From the NCBI RefSeq assembly GCF_023516575.1, contig NZ_JAMGBE010000004.1, forward strand, positions 169,501-233,500: a stretch of DNA of 64,000 nucleotides, read 5' to 3'. Below, one piece after another: positions 51,279-60,928 of this stretch (positions are counted from its first letter, which is position 1; the number at the start of each line of letters is the position of its first letter). The notes under the pieces are model-generated. The model saw only the letters and a program-made list of their open reading frames with translations. It had not been told where the DNA came from and did not search any database. The translations under genes were made by a program, and so were the position numbers. Source of the stretch: Sphingomonas hankyongi (lineage in GTDB: Bacteria; Pseudomonadota; Alphaproteobacteria; Sphingomonadales; Sphingomonadaceae).

Positions 51279-53597
51279 TCAGATCGGGTGTCCGTCCGGG
51301 TCGATCAGCACCTCGCGCCTGCCCACATGGTCGGGCTGGCCGACCAGGCCTTCCTTCTCCATTCGCTCGATGAGCCGCGCCGCGCTGTTGTAGCCGACGC
51401 GTAGCTGGCGCTGCAGATAGGATGTCGACGCCTTCTGGCTTTCGGCAACGATCTGCACCGCTTTACGGTAGAGCTGCGTCTCCGCGTCTTCTTCTCCGGC
51501 CGGCTGTCCGTCGAGCAGATAGCCGCCGTCTTCGGGCTCTTCGGTGACCGCCTGTATGTAGTCGGGAGCGCCCTGCCTCCGCCAATGCTCGGCAACGGCG
51601 CGGACCTCCTCGTCGGAAACGAAAGGACCGTGAACGCGCATGATCTGCTTCCCGCCCGGCATGTAGAGCATGTCGCCCTTGCCCAGGAGCTGCTCGGCGC
51701 CCTGCTCGCCCAGGATCGTGCGGCTGTCGATCTTGCTGGTGACCTGGAAGCTGATGCGGGTCGGCAGGTTCGCCTTGATGACTCCGGTGATGACGTCGAC
51801 GGATGGCCGCTGGGTGGCCATGATCAGATGGATTCCGGCGGCGCGCGCCTTTTGGGCCAGCCGCTGGATGAGGAATTCCACTTCCTTGCCAGCCGTCATC
51901 ATCAGGTCGGCGAGCTCATCGACGACGACGACGATTTGGGGAAGGACCTCATATTCGAGTTCCTCCACCTCGTAGACGGGCTGGCCCGAATCCGCATCGT
52001 AGCCGGTCTGCACGCGGCGCCCGAGCTTCGAGCCCTTGGCTTTGGCTTCGCGCACTTTGGCGTTGAAGCTCGGCAACGCGCGGACGCCGAGGTTCGCCAT
52101 CATGCGATAACGCTCCTCCATCTGCTCAACCGCCCATTTCAGCGCGCGGATCGCTTTCGGCGGCTCGGTGACGACCGGCGCCAGCAAGTGCGGGATGTCG
52201 TCATAGATCGACAGCTCCAGCATCTTGGGGTCGATCAGGATGAGTTTGCACTGGTCCGGCCCGTACCGATACAGGAGCGATAGGATCATGCAGTTGAGGC
52301 CGACCGACTTTCCGGATCCAGTCGTGCCGGCCACAAGCAGGTGGGGCATCGGCGCGAGGTCAGCGATCACGGGATCGCCGGCGATGTTCTTGCCCAGGAT
52401 CAGCGGCAGAGCGTGGTTCTGATCCTCGAAAGCCTGGCTGCCGATCAGTTCGGCCAGGCTCACCGATTCGCGTTTCGGGTTGGGCAGCTCGATGCCGATG
52501 ACGCTGCGGCCGGGTATCGTCGCCACACGCGCCGACAATGCCGACATGTTGCGCGCGATGTCGTCGGCAAGCTGGATGACGCGGCTGGCCTTGATTCCGC
52601 TGGCAGGTTCCAGTTCGTACATCGTCACCACGGGCCCGGGCCGCACCTCGACGATATCGCCCCGCACATGGAAGTCTTCGAGAACGCTTTCGAGAAGCCG
52701 TGCATTCCGCTCCAGCCCTGCGCGGTCGATCTGCTGCTTTCCCTTCTCCGGAGGCCGCGCGAGCAGCTCCAGCGTCGGAAGCTGGTAGCTGTCGCCAAGA
52801 GCCAGCGTGGGCTGGGCGACGCTCTTTCTAGCGGCGCCCCGGCCGGCCGGCGCAATCGCCCTCGCAGGCTCGGCGACTGCGACCGTTGGACGCGCCTTCG
52901 GAGGAGCGGGCAGCGTCCGCTCTTCCCGAAGTTCCGTTGCGCGGGGCTCGGCGCGCCGTTCGCGTGGCCTGCGACGAAGCATTCCGCCCATGCGCTCTTT
53001 CTCGTCGGGCCGTAAGCCTAGAGCAACGTAGCCAAGCAGCAGTCCGCCAATCGCGAACAGCAGCAATACGGTCAGTCTTGCGGGTCCTGCTATTGAGGGA
53101 TTCTCGATCAGATCTGCCGCCTGGTCGATCGCCCAGGCACCTCCGAGTCCGATCGCGCCGCCCCATCCGGCGGGCAGCCCCGAAACCGCCGAGGCGCTGG
53201 TGAGGCTGAGTGCTATGCCAAGCAGGAGAGCGCCTGCGCTGGCGACGGCGAGAGCTCGGCCGAGCCTTTCGGCAGGCTGCAGGCGAAGCATGCGGATGCC
53301 GGCAAGCGCAAGCACCGGTAACAGCAACACCGAGCCGATGCCGAAGACGAGCAGGAGCGCATCGCTGGCATAGGCGCCGACACTTCCCATCCAGTTGGTC
53401 GCCGGTCCGCCGGCCGCCGTGGTGAACGAGGGGTCCGTGGGGCTGTGCGTCGCCAGTGCAATCGCTGCAGCAATGCTGAGGCCGAGCAGGAAGGCGCCGA
53501 CGAGGCGCACGACCAGGCGGCGCAGCGAGTCGCGGAGCGCGTCCCGCCAGTCAGGCCCCAGTTCGCGCTTCGGCGCGCGTGTGGCCACAGTCGCCAT
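51279..53597 (-). CDS. ftsK: DNA translocase FtsK
   Basis: Septal DNA translocase that clears and resolves chromosomes at division. The 772-residue protein has an N-terminal membrane domain with four or so transmembrane segments (about 25-190), a variable linker, and the RecA-like motor with Walker A (LVAGTTGSGKSVGLNCMI), LILIDPKMLELSIYDDIPHL, LPQIVVVVDELADLMMTAGK and the C-terminal gamma domain (RQLRVGYNSAARLIERMEKE) that reads KOPS sequences. Length is normal for alphaproteobacterial FtsK. Confidence 0.96.
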   Translation of the reverse strand: MATVATRAPKRELGPDWRDALRDSLRRLVVRLVGAFLLGLSIAAAIALATHSPTDPSFTTAAGGPATNWMGSVGAYASDALLLVFGIGSVLLLPVLALAGIRMLRLQPAERLGRALAVASAGALLLGIALSLTSASAVSGLPAGWGGAIGLGGAWAIDQAADLIENPSIAGPARLTVLLLFAIGGLLLGYVALGLRPDEKERMGGMLRRRPRERRAEPRATELREERTLPAPPKARPTVAVAEPARAIAPAGRGAARKSVAQPTLALGDSYQLPTLELLARPPEKGKQQIDRAGLERNARLLESVLEDFHVRGDIVEVRPGPVVTMYELEPASGIKASRVIQLADDIARNMSALSARVATIPGRSVIGIELPNPKRESVSLAELIGSQAFEDQNHALPLILGKNIAGDPVIADLAPMPHLLVAGTTGSGKSVGLNCMILSLLYRYGPDQCKLILIDPKMLELSIYDDIPHLLAPVVTEPPKAIRALKWAVEQMEERYRMMANLGVRALPSFNAKVREAKAKGSKLGRRVQTGYDADSGQPVYEVEELEYEVLPQIVVVVDELADLMMTAGKEVEFLIQRLAQKARAAGIHLIMATQRPSVDVITGVIKANLPTRISFQVTSKIDSRTILGEQGAEQLLGKGDMLYMPGGKQIMRVHGPFVSDEEVRAVAEHWRRQGAPDYIQAVTEEPEDGGYLLDGQPAGEEDAETQLYRKAVQIVAESQKASTSYLQRQLRVGYNSAARLIERMEKEGLVGQPDHVGRREVLIDPDGHPI

Positions 53598-53700
53598 TCC
53601 CTACCCCCAATACCTTCCGAAACCGTAGAATCCTCCACGCGGACTCGTCGGTCAAGCGAACTTCTTGGCGTCATTGCCGAGCACGAGTACGGACATCGCA

Positions 53701-54915
53701 ATGGATCGTGCGGACGTGATCATTTTCGGCGGCGGCATGGTCGGGTTGGCGCTTGCGGCCGCCCTCGACAGCAGCGGTGTTTCCGCCGTTGTCATCGATC
53801 CTGCCGATCCTGCGCCGCGCACTAGCTCGGCGTTCGATGGCCGGACGAGTGCGGTCTCGTCGAGCTCGATGCGTATGCTCGAGACAATCGGCGTGACACA
53901 GCATCTGCCTGCTCCCGGTTGCCCGATCCGGCGCATTTCGGTCGCGGACGGACTTCAGCCCGGCGGCCTGCATTTCGATGGCGATGACGAAGAGCCGCTC
54001 GGATGGATGCATGAGAACCGGCATCTCCGCGCAGCGCTTCAAGCCCGCGCGGAAGCTGGCAGGCATACCTGGCTGCTCTGGAAATCGCGGGTCGCGGACG
54101 TGGTGAGGGGCGAGACCGGCGTGCTTGTCTCTCTCGAAGACGGTCGAAAGCTCAATGCGCCTCTGCTGGTGGCTGCGGACGGCCGCAACTCGCGCACGCG
54201 GGAAGAGGCAGGAATCCGGGTCGCGCGCTGGAGCTACAGGCATCAAGCCATAGTCTCCGTGCTCCGGCACCAGCGGCCTCACGACCATGTTGCCTATGAA
54301 ATTTTCTATCCGTCGGGCCCGTTCGCCCTGCTGCCGATGACCGACGATTCGCAGGGCCATCGCTCGGCGATCGTCTGGTCCGTGCGGCAGGATGATGCGG
54401 CCGGCTGGCTTTCCTTGAGCGACGAGGATTTCGCCGCCGAAGCCGAAGCTGCGATGGGCGGTTTCCTCGGGAAGATCGCGATGCTGGCGCCGCGCTCGTC
54501 CTTTCCGCTCGGCTTCCATCATGCCGCGCAGATCAGCGACAAGCGGCTGGCGCTGATCGGCGATGCCGCGCATGCGATCCATCCGATTGCCGGACAGGGC
54601 GTGAACCTGGGATTCCGGGATGCTGCCGCACTGGCGCAGGTGCTTGTCGAAGGCGCGCGGCTCGGGCTCGACCTCGGCGACGCACAACTGCTGGCTCGCT
54701 ATCAAAGGTGGCGCTCGCTTGACGCGCTTTCGGTAGCCTTCGCGACGGACTCCCTGACGCGCATCTATGGCATACCGGGCCGGGCTGCCTCGGCGGTTCG
54801 CCGCTTCGGCATGGGCCTCGTCGAACGGATATCGCCGGTGCGCGATCGATTGATGAGCGAAGCGCGCGGGACGAGCGGCGATCTCCCGCTGCTCCTCAGG
54901 GGCCTGCCGATCTAA
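53701..54915 (+). CDS. UbiH/UbiF/COQ6-type FAD-dependent hydroxylase
   Basis: A 404-residue flavin monooxygenase of the ubiquinone-synthesis group. The ATG at 53701 starts MDRADVIIFGGGMVGLALAA with the dinucleotide-binding GGGMVG; a second FAD motif RLALIGDAAHAIHPIAGQGV carries the characteristic GD, and NLGFRDAAALAQVL follows. Most likely it hydroxylates a demethoxyubiquinone ring position, but which one is not determined. It is divergent from ftsK and convergent with the Lon-N gene. Confidence 0.9.
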   Translation: MDRADVIIFGGGMVGLALAAALDSSGVSAVVIDPADPAPRTSSAFDGRTSAVSSSSMRMLETIGVTQHLPAPGCPIRRISVADGLQPGGLHFDGDDEEPLGWMHENRHLRAALQARAEAGRHTWLLWKSRVADVVRGETGVLVSLEDGRKLNAPLLVAADGRNSRTREEAGIRVARWSYRHQAIVSVLRHQRPHDHVAYEIFYPSGPFALLPMTDDSQGHRSAIVWSVRQDDAAGWLSLSDEDFAAEAEAAMGGFLGKIAMLAPRSSFPLGFHHAAQISDKRLALIGDAAHAIHPIAGQGVNLGFRDAAALAQVLVEGARLGLDLGDAQLLARYQRWRSLDALSVAFATDSLTRIYGIPGRAASAVRRFGMGLVERISPVRDRLMSEARGTSGDLPLLLRGLPI

Positions 54916-54921
54916 AGACGG

Positions 54922-55557
54922 CTATTGCAACGTTGGCTCGACCTCGACGCCGCCGGTCATCGCGATGCGCTGGAATTGCATGAGCTGGACAAGCAGATCT
55001 GCACGGCTCGTGAGTGTCGGCTCCTCGAGCAGCGCCTGCTTGGCGCCATAGTCGAAAGGCGCAACCTGGGCGATCGCATTGACCAGGGTCTCGTCGTCGA
55101 GGCGGCTGACCGCCGCCCAGTCGATCACGAGGTTCATCGCATCTCCAAGACGGCGGGATTCGCGTTCCACTTCGGCGCGCTGACCTAGCGACAGGGCTGG
55201 GGGCTCGCTGTCATCGAAGGCTTCGATGTCGATCTCGCCGCAACGGTAGCTTGCATCGATCTCCGCTTCCCGCACCAGCCTGAAACGGTTGGTTCCAAGC
55301 AGCACGATGTTGAAGCGACCGTCATCCAACTCTTCCACGCCGACGATCTCACCGACGCAGCCGGTCTCGTAGAGAGGCGGATCCGCCTCGTCGTCGAGGC
55401 GCGAGGGTTGTATCATTGCGATGCGGCCCGGGCCCTCGATCGCGTCACTCACCATCTCTCGATAGCGATTCTCGAAAATGTGAAGCGGGAGCTGCGCGCG
55501 AGGAAACAGAATCGCGCCCGCGAGCGGGAATAAGGGCACGCGGAGCAGACGGCTCAT
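54922..55557 (-). CDS. LON substrate-binding domain-containing protein
   Basis: A 211-residue protein made up of the N-terminal Lon substrate-binding domain only: LRVPLFPLAGAILFPRAQLP and LHIFENRYREMVSDAIEG, then GCVGEIVGVEELDDGRFNIV. It lacks an ATPase or protease part. The ATG at 55557 overlaps the upstream thioredoxin-like gene by four bases, so they form one operon. Proteins of this type (COG2802) are common, but their substrate is unknown. Confidence 0.9.
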   Translation of the reverse strand: MSRLLRVPLFPLAGAILFPRAQLPLHIFENRYREMVSDAIEGPGRIAMIQPSRLDDEADPPLYETGCVGEIVGVEELDDGRFNIVLLGTNRFRLVREAEIDASYRCGEIDIEAFDDSEPPALSLGQRAEVERESRRLGDAMNLVIDWAAVSRLDDETLVNAIAQVAPFDYGAKQALLEEPTLTSRADLLVQLMQFQRIAMTGGVEVEPTLQ

Positions 55558-56459
55558 GTGAAGAGGACGGCCGACAAGCGCCGGCGCTGAGCGCTCGACC
55601 ACGGATCTTCGAGCCCTTGCGCCTCAAGCAGCTGGAGGAAGCGCTTCCGCGCTGCCCCATCATTCCACTCGCGGTCGCGCCGGATGATCTCGAGCAATGC
55701 ATCGGCTGCGCTGTCGCGATCTCCCGCCGAAAGCTTGGCGTTCGCGAGTTCTAGCCGCGCCTCATGATCATCGGCATTTGCAGCGAGCCTCCCTTCGAGG
55801 TCCGCGGTATCGGCCGGCGCCGCTCCAGAGAGTTCGAGCAATGCCTGCGCGCGGGCAATCTCCGGCTTTCTTGCAAGCTCCGCCGGAAGCCCGCTGAGGA
55901 TTTCGCGCGCCTCATCCAGTTGTCCGTCAGCCGTCAGCGCGCGGAGCAAACAGCCGATGCCGCTCGCATTATCGGGTGCCAAATCGCGGACCTGCCGGAA
56001 AATGTTCGCTGCACGCGCCGCATCTCCCTCGCCTAGCACCTGCTCGCCCGTGGCGATGAGCGGCTCGACGTCGGCCTGCGGCTCCACGTCTTGGGGCTCG
56101 ATGTGGAGCTGCGCCAGCAGCTGATCGATCACCTTCTTGAGCTGCCCTTCGGTCCGGTAATTCGTGAGGTCAGCTACCGGCTGGCCACGGTAGATGGCGT
56201 AGACAGTCGGAATGGACTGGATGCGAAACTGTGCCGCTATCAATTTTTCCTGGTCGACGTCGATCTTCGCGAGGATGATGCCTTTGGCGGCGTAATCAGC
56301 GGCAACCTTTTCCAGGACAGGCCCGAGCTGCTTGCACGGCCCGCACCACTCGGCCCAGAAGTCGAGGATGACGAGAGACGTCATCGACGGATGGATGACA
56401 TCCGCCTCGAAACGTTCGACCGCCTGGCGTTCGGCTTCGGTCAGGCCCAGCGTCGCCAC
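55554..56459 (-). CDS. Thioredoxin-TPR protein (YbbN/CnoX-like)
   Basis: A 301-residue protein with an N-terminal thioredoxin domain (FWAEWCGPCKQLGPV, active site C39-G-P-C42) followed by tetratricopeptide-like helices (about 130-300). This layout is that of YbbN/CnoX co-chaperones, which protect proteins from oxidation and help GroEL. In E. coli YbbN the CxxC is altered, whereas here both cysteines are present, suggesting possible redox activity. It is cotranscribed with the Lon-N protein. Confidence 0.9.
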   Translation of the reverse strand: MATLGLTEAERQAVERFEADVIHPSMTSLVILDFWAEWCGPCKQLGPVLEKVAADYAAKGIILAKIDVDQEKLIAAQFRIQSIPTVYAIYRGQPVADLTNYRTEGQLKKVIDQLLAQLHIEPQDVEPQADVEPLIATGEQVLGEGDAARAANIFRQVRDLAPDNASGIGCLLRALTADGQLDEAREILSGLPAELARKPEIARAQALLELSGAAPADTADLEGRLAANADDHEARLELANAKLSAGDRDSAADALLEIIRRDREWNDGAARKRFLQLLEAQGLEDPWSSAQRRRLSAVLFT

Positions 56460-56627
56460 GTCTCACAGCCTCCTTCACATACGGTCGGGCAGGCTCCATA
56501 TGGTCGGGAGCGGCGCTCGTAACAAGCTTGCGAACGCCGCGCTTGCGGGAGGCCCATGGCCCATGCTAGGCGCCCGCCTCACCTCCGCCGGAGAGCGCTC
56601 TCGAAGCCGCCGGTGTCCAGCGCACGA

Positions 56628-56702
56628 GCGGGCGTAGCTCAGGGGTAGAGCACAACCTTGCCAAGGTTGGGGTCGAGGGTTCGAATCCCTTCGCCCGCTC
56701 CA
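56628..56702 (+). tRNA. tRNA-Gly (GCC anticodon)
   Basis: A 75-base cloverleaf with encoded CCA. Acceptor arms GCGGGCG/CGCCCGC pair fully, the anticodon stem CAACC/GGTTG encloses TTGCCAA with anticodon GCC at 56660-56662, and the T arm contains GGTTCGAATCC. It reads GGC and GGU glycine codons. Confidence 0.97.
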
Positions 56703-56816
56703 GCGCCGATCCCAATAGCCGGCGGCCGATCCTGCTGATCGAGCCATGTGATCGGAGCCCCATTGGTCGGCTGCGCCATCAAGCCTATGCGCGACCCACA
56801 AGTGGGAGATTCGCGC

Positions 56817-58256
56817 ATGGTCGAACAGGCTGAACTCACTCACCCACCGAGCAATGAGCGTTTGCGGACGACAAACCCTGCCACCGGCGAACCGGGGCGA
56901 GCCTATGACCCGCACACGATCGACGATGCGCGTTCATCCGCCGCAGCCGCGCGCAATGCTTTTCTCGATTGGCGCGGCACGAGTTTCGCCGACCGCGCTG
57001 CGGTCATTCGCAAGGCAGCCGAGATCCTCCGCTCGCGGCAGGATGAGTTCGCGCGGCTGATGACCGAAGAGATGGGGAAGACGATCGCCGACGGGCGGGC
57101 CGAAGTCGAGAAGTGCGCCTTTCACTGCGATTGGTTCGCCGGCCACGCGCAGCAATATCTCGCGAATGAGCCGATCGACATCGGCGGCGGCGAAGCGTTC
57201 GTGACCTTCAATCCCATCGGCGTCGTACTCGCGGTGATGCCATGGAACTTCCCGTTCTGGCAGGTCTTCCGCTTCGTCGCGCCTGCGCTGATGGCGGGCA
57301 ACGGAGCGCTTCTCAAGCATGCGAGCAACGTTCCGGGATGCGCTCTCGCGATCGAGCAGATCCTCCACGAGGCCGGGGTGCCTTCCGATCTCTTCCGCAC
57401 GCTTCTGCTTCCAAGCCGGAACGTCGAAGCGCTGATCAAGGACGAGAATGTGGCCGCGGTAACCCTGACCGGCAGCGTTGCCGCGGGAAAAAGCGTCGCA
57501 ACGGCTGCGGGATCGATGCTCAAGAAATGCGTTCTCGAGCTTGGCGGGTCCGACGCCTACGTCGTGCTCGAAGATGCCGATATCGAAGCGGCGGCGAAGG
57601 TCGCGGCGACTGCACGCATGGTCAATGGTGGGCAGAGCTGCATCGCCGGCAAACGCTTCATCGTGGTTCATTCGATCCTTGAGCAGTTCGAGGCCGCAAT
57701 GGTCGAGGCGATGGCCGGTTACGAGATGGGCGACCCGCTCGATCCCGCGACAAAGCTCGGACCCATGCAGAGCGTCAAGGCGCGCGACGAGATCCACCAA
57801 CAGGTCGAGAGCAGCATACGGAACGGCGCCCGCCTCCTGTTGGGTGGGAAAGTGCCGGATCGATCTGGCGCCTGGTACCCGGCTACGGTTCTTTCGGACG
57901 TCCAGCCGGGGCAGCCCGCCCACGATGAAGAAGTGTTCGGACCTGTCGCGGCGATCATTGCCGCCAACGACGAGGCCGATGCGATCAGGATCGCCAATGA
58001 CAGTGAGTTTGGCCTCGGATCAGGCGTCCTCACCGGCGACCTCGACCGGGGCCGGCGAATCGCCGCCGAGCAGCTCGAAGCGGGCATGAGCTTCGTAAAC
58101 GAGAACGTTCGCTCCGACCCGCGAGCCCCCTTCGGCGGCGTCAAGCATTCCGGTTACGGCCGCGAATGCGGGAGCTTCGGGATCCGCGAGTTCGTCAACA
58201 TCAAGACCGTCCACGTGAAGCCGCAGAGCGAGGGCGGCAACTCACGCACAGAATGA
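56817..58256 (+). CDS. gabD: Aldehyde dehydrogenase, succinate-semialdehyde type
   Basis: NAD(P)-dependent aldehyde dehydrogenase, probably oxidising succinate semialdehyde. The ATG at 56817 has GGGAG 8 bases upstream and gives 479 residues, the standard length. The catalytic cysteine lies in VNGGQSCIAGKRFIV, the catalytic glutamate in LELGGSDAYVV, and the cofactor-binding regions PWNFPFWQVFRF and TLTGSVAAGKSVA are intact. The substrate assignment is from overall similarity to the GabD/SSADH group, not from substrate-site residues. Confidence 0.85.
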   Translation: MVEQAELTHPPSNERLRTTNPATGEPGRAYDPHTIDDARSSAAAARNAFLDWRGTSFADRAAVIRKAAEILRSRQDEFARLMTEEMGKTIADGRAEVEKCAFHCDWFAGHAQQYLANEPIDIGGGEAFVTFNPIGVVLAVMPWNFPFWQVFRFVAPALMAGNGALLKHASNVPGCALAIEQILHEAGVPSDLFRTLLLPSRNVEALIKDENVAAVTLTGSVAAGKSVATAAGSMLKKCVLELGGSDAYVVLEDADIEAAAKVAATARMVNGGQSCIAGKRFIVVHSILEQFEAAMVEAMAGYEMGDPLDPATKLGPMQSVKARDEIHQQVESSIRNGARLLLGGKVPDRSGAWYPATVLSDVQPGQPAHDEEVFGPVAAIIAANDEADAIRIANDSEFGLGSGVLTGDLDRGRRIAAEQLEAGMSFVNENVRSDPRAPFGGVKHSGYGRECGSFGIREFVNIKTVHVKPQSEGGNSRTE

Positions 58257-58270
58257 CCCCGGGGCGGCGC

Positions 58271-58849
58271 TCAGCCGGCCCGCTCGCGAAACCATTTGGT
58301 CAGCACATATTTGGTCCCGCGGCGCACCTTCATCCCCTGGTGCAGGGTTGCCGGGTTGGGACGACCGTCCGGCAACAGGTTGTTCCAGGCCAGGAGCTTG
58401 CCCGTTTCGGGCTGGACAGTTTTTCCTATCGCCTTGAAGCGAGTTGCTCCGCCGTCCTCCGGCTCATTGAGGTAGCACATGGCGGTCCATGTCCGCTGGC
58501 CCCTGTCACTCGTATGGACGAGGAAGTCGTAACCGCCTGGCTCGAACGTGTCCGTGTGAGGCCTGAACTCCTGCCCCGTAGCATAGCGCTGGCCTTGCAG
58601 CGGCTCGCTTGCGGCCAGCGGCAATCCGAGCAGCTCGGCTATGCGGCTGTCGACGGTTGCTACGACCGGGTCGCGCCAATCGAGATCGCAGGTTTCGCTC
58701 GTCCGGAACTTGGCGATGCCGACATCGTCCGCGATCTCGGAGGGCCGTGGGCGCTCGTCGATGCGGCGGATCAGCGATGCGCAAGTCGCTTCGTCCAGGA
58801 AGCCGCGGACGATGAACAGCTCAAGCTCGCGGCTCGGCACGCGCTGCAC
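58271..58849 (-). CDS. 2-oxoglutarate/Fe(II) dioxygenase, prolyl 4-hydroxylase-like
   Basis: A 192-residue dioxygenase of the prolyl-4-hydroxylase alpha-subunit type. The iron ligands are H98 and D100 in FRPHTDTF and H170 in LHQGMKVRRGTKYVLTKW, with the lysine/arginine near the end likely binding 2-oxoglutarate. The conserved blocks ERPRPSEIADDVGIAK and WTAMCYLNEPEDGGATRF are present. Substrates are unknown; bacterial members hydroxylate proteins or small molecules. It lies between the aldehyde dehydrogenase and the beta-lactamase-like gene, probably by chance. Confidence 0.85.
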   Translation of the reverse strand: MQRVPSRELELFIVRGFLDEATCASLIRRIDERPRPSEIADDVGIAKFRTSETCDLDWRDPVVATVDSRIAELLGLPLAASEPLQGQRYATGQEFRPHTDTFEPGGYDFLVHTSDRGQRTWTAMCYLNEPEDGGATRFKAIGKTVQPETGKLLAWNNLLPDGRPNPATLHQGMKVRRGTKYVLTKWFRERAG

Positions 58850-58880
58850 GCCCGGAGCAGCGCGCAGCAGTTCGGCCGGG

Positions 58881-59993
58881 CTAGCGGCCGGAGGCGTAGG
58901 CCGCCCCGCGCATCATCTCATGCTGGGCGATCACTGCGCGCACGACATTGTTCATCAAGGTCATGCGCGTCGGCAAAGGCGTGGATGTCTTCTTGATCAT
59001 CACCGCGACAGCATAGCTCCGGCCGTCGGGCGCGGTCAGAACGCCTATGTCGTTGTAGCCGGCTTGATAGGGGCCGTAGACTTGCCCGGTGCCGGTCTTG
59101 TGGCTGAGGGACCAGCCAGCTTGCAATCCGCCCTTGAGGCGATTCGCGCCGGTCTTCGTGTTGCCCATGATCCCGAGCAGACGGCGCGTGGATTCCGGCG
59201 AAAGAAGCTCGCCACGCTTCAGGCGCGCGAGCGCCGCGGCGATCGCACTGGGCGCTGCGCCGTCATACGGGTCGGCGACGTAGCGGTCGAAAGCAGCCTT
59301 GCGGATCGACGCCGGCAAAGCGTCGCGCGCCTTGTAGAAGGCCCCGCCGACCGAATAGCTCTGCGTCCAGGTCAAACCGGCGATCTTGCTCTGCAGCGAG
59401 CGCTCGCCGTTGTAGAAGCGGATTGCGCCGAGGCCCTTGCGGCCGATCATGTCGCGCACGGCCTGCGGCCCTCCCACCGAGCGCATCAGCTTGTCGTTGC
59501 ACGTGTTGTCGCTCTTTGTGATCGCGTCGAACATCAGGGCGGACAAGGTCGTCGTATAGCCTCCGCCCAGGATCTTGGCCGAGATCGGCTGGTGGAACAG
59601 CGTAAGGTCATCACGGGTCAGTGTGACCTTGTCGTCGAGCCGCACCCGCCCGCGATCGACCGCGTCCAGCGCCGTGATCGCCACCCATAATTTGCTCACG
59701 CTCTGCTGCGGGTAGAGATCATCGGCCTTCCATCCGGTCGCCCAGCCGCCGTCGATCGACCTGACGGCAATGCCGACCTGGCCGTTGAACTTGCGCCCGA
59801 GCTCATCGACGCGATCACGAATGTAGGCAGGGGCTTGCGCCGCCACGGGAACGGCCTGGGCGACCTTCTGGGGCTTTTGGGGCTTCGGAAGTGGCGTCCT
59901 TGGAGCCGTCTGCTGCGTCGCGGCGGATGCGCTGATCTGTGCGCCCGCGGCCATCACCAGCCCAAGTCCCAAACGCCTCCAAATTGACGTCAT
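58881..59993 (-). CDS. Class A beta-lactamase-like serine hydrolase, periplasmic
   Basis: A 370-residue secreted serine hydrolase. After the signal peptide (GLGLVMAAGAQISASA) comes a Pro/Gln/Ala-rich linker and the class A beta-lactamase fold: SxxK as S98-V-S-K101 in QQSVSKLW, SDN at 161-163 (KSDNTCNDKL), and KTGTG at 299-303. The usual omega-loop glutamate (E166 in classical enzymes) may correspond to E197 in YNGERSL, but the ExxLN motif is not matched, so lactamase activity is doubtful; a peptidase or amidase role is possible. It could not be decided from sequence alone whether this is a resistance determinant. Confidence 0.78.
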   Translation of the reverse strand: MTSIWRRLGLGLVMAAGAQISASAATQQTAPRTPLPKPQKPQKVAQAVPVAAQAPAYIRDRVDELGRKFNGQVGIAVRSIDGGWATGWKADDLYPQQSVSKLWVAITALDAVDRGRVRLDDKVTLTRDDLTLFHQPISAKILGGGYTTTLSALMFDAITKSDNTCNDKLMRSVGGPQAVRDMIGRKGLGAIRFYNGERSLQSKIAGLTWTQSYSVGGAFYKARDALPASIRKAAFDRYVADPYDGAAPSAIAAALARLKRGELLSPESTRRLLGIMGNTKTGANRLKGGLQAGWSLSHKTGTGQVYGPYQAGYNDIGVLTAPDGRSYAVAVMIKKTSTPLPTRMTLMNNVVRAVIAQHEMMRGAAYASGR

Positions 59994-60121
59994 GACTGCA
60001 ATTCCCCCACAGAATATGCTCGTTCGGCAGATGCTTAGCGCAGGGCAGGTGAATCCAGCCTGTGCGCAAGCAGCCCAAGACTCGCATCAACAGGAGTCCT
60101 TGCCAACCCCCGTTTCGTCGA

Positions 60122-60928
60122 TCAGCGAATGTTATTTGCCGGGGTCAGAAGCGCCGCGGATTCAACCTCGTCGAGCGCGCGATGGACGGCGATGTAGCGG
60201 CGCGCCCGGGCGACCCAGGCTCCCGCGTTGGCCGCCCCCGGCAAACGCATGGTCTGGGCCAGCGCCTGGTCCACCTCACCGGCAGACAGTCGCTGCAAGG
60301 CCTGGTTGTAACGCGCGTCGGGATTCGTCGAAGGCTTGTCCGCGCGGTGGACTTCCACGAGCGAGCCGAGCTCGCGCTGGAAATTGGTCCACCAGCTGTC
60401 CTGCGGTCCGCCGCGGCGAAGGTCGGGCGCCAGCGCCTGATACTCTGCGATTAGGTCGCTGAGGGGCACCGGCTGGTGGGAAGCGGTGACGATCGTCGCC
60501 ACCGCCGCCTGGTGCTGCGCGCCGAACCGGTCAACGAGGGCATTTTCAAGATATCCCAGCGCGACTCCGCGATCGATCGCGCGGCGTGCAGCGAAAGCGA
60601 CGACGAGCGCGTCTGCCCGGCCCGCGGACCCTGCCGCGCGCTGCGTTGCATTCTCCACGCGGGCCAGTCGTGCTTCCAGCTCGGCGACGCGGCCGTCGTC
60701 CAGCGGCGGAACGGCGGCGCTAACCGCATCGTGGCTGCCCGCTCCGGTCGAGACCAGGCGCTGCGGCTGCGTCTGCGTTGGAGCAGGGGCCACCCCGAGC
60801 AAGCGGGCGGCGGGCTGGTAATGAGCAAGCCCCCATGTCGCGGCCGCAGCACCGGCAATGATCAGGACCATGCCGATCAGAAGTCGCGCGCTCCAGCTTA
60901 TGCCTGTGCGAGATGTGGCTGTGTTCAT
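60122..60928 (-). CDS. Mitofilin-like (COG4223) membrane protein beside hemD
   Basis: A 268-residue inner-membrane protein with an N-terminal transmembrane segment (LLIGMVLIIAGAAAATWGLA, about 17-36), a linker and a helical domain with coiled-coil segments (VAELEARLARVENATQ). The C-terminal part (WWTNFQRELGSLVEV and ARRYIAVHRALDEVE) resembles the COG4223/mitofilin-like proteins that sit downstream of hemD in many alphaproteobacteria. The start overlaps the hemD stop by four bases. Function is unknown; the mitochondrial relative shapes cristae. Confidence 0.85.
   Translation of the reverse strand: MNTATSRTGISWSARLLIGMVLIIAGAAAATWGLAHYQPAARLLGVAPAPTQTQPQRLVSTGAGSHDAVSAAVPPLDDGRVAELEARLARVENATQRAAGSAGRADALVVAFAARRAIDRGVALGYLENALVDRFGAQHQAAVATIVTASHQPVPLSDLIAEYQALAPDLRRGGPQDSWWTNFQRELGSLVEVHRADKPSTNPDARYNQALQRLSAGEVDQALAQTMRLPGAANAGAWVARARRYIAVHRALDEVESAALLTPANNIR

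Noticed and set aside
58205-58225. CCACGTGA near the end of the aldehyde dehydrogenase gene as a parS site
   Set aside because: Only the central CACGTG is shared; the outer bases do not match parS.
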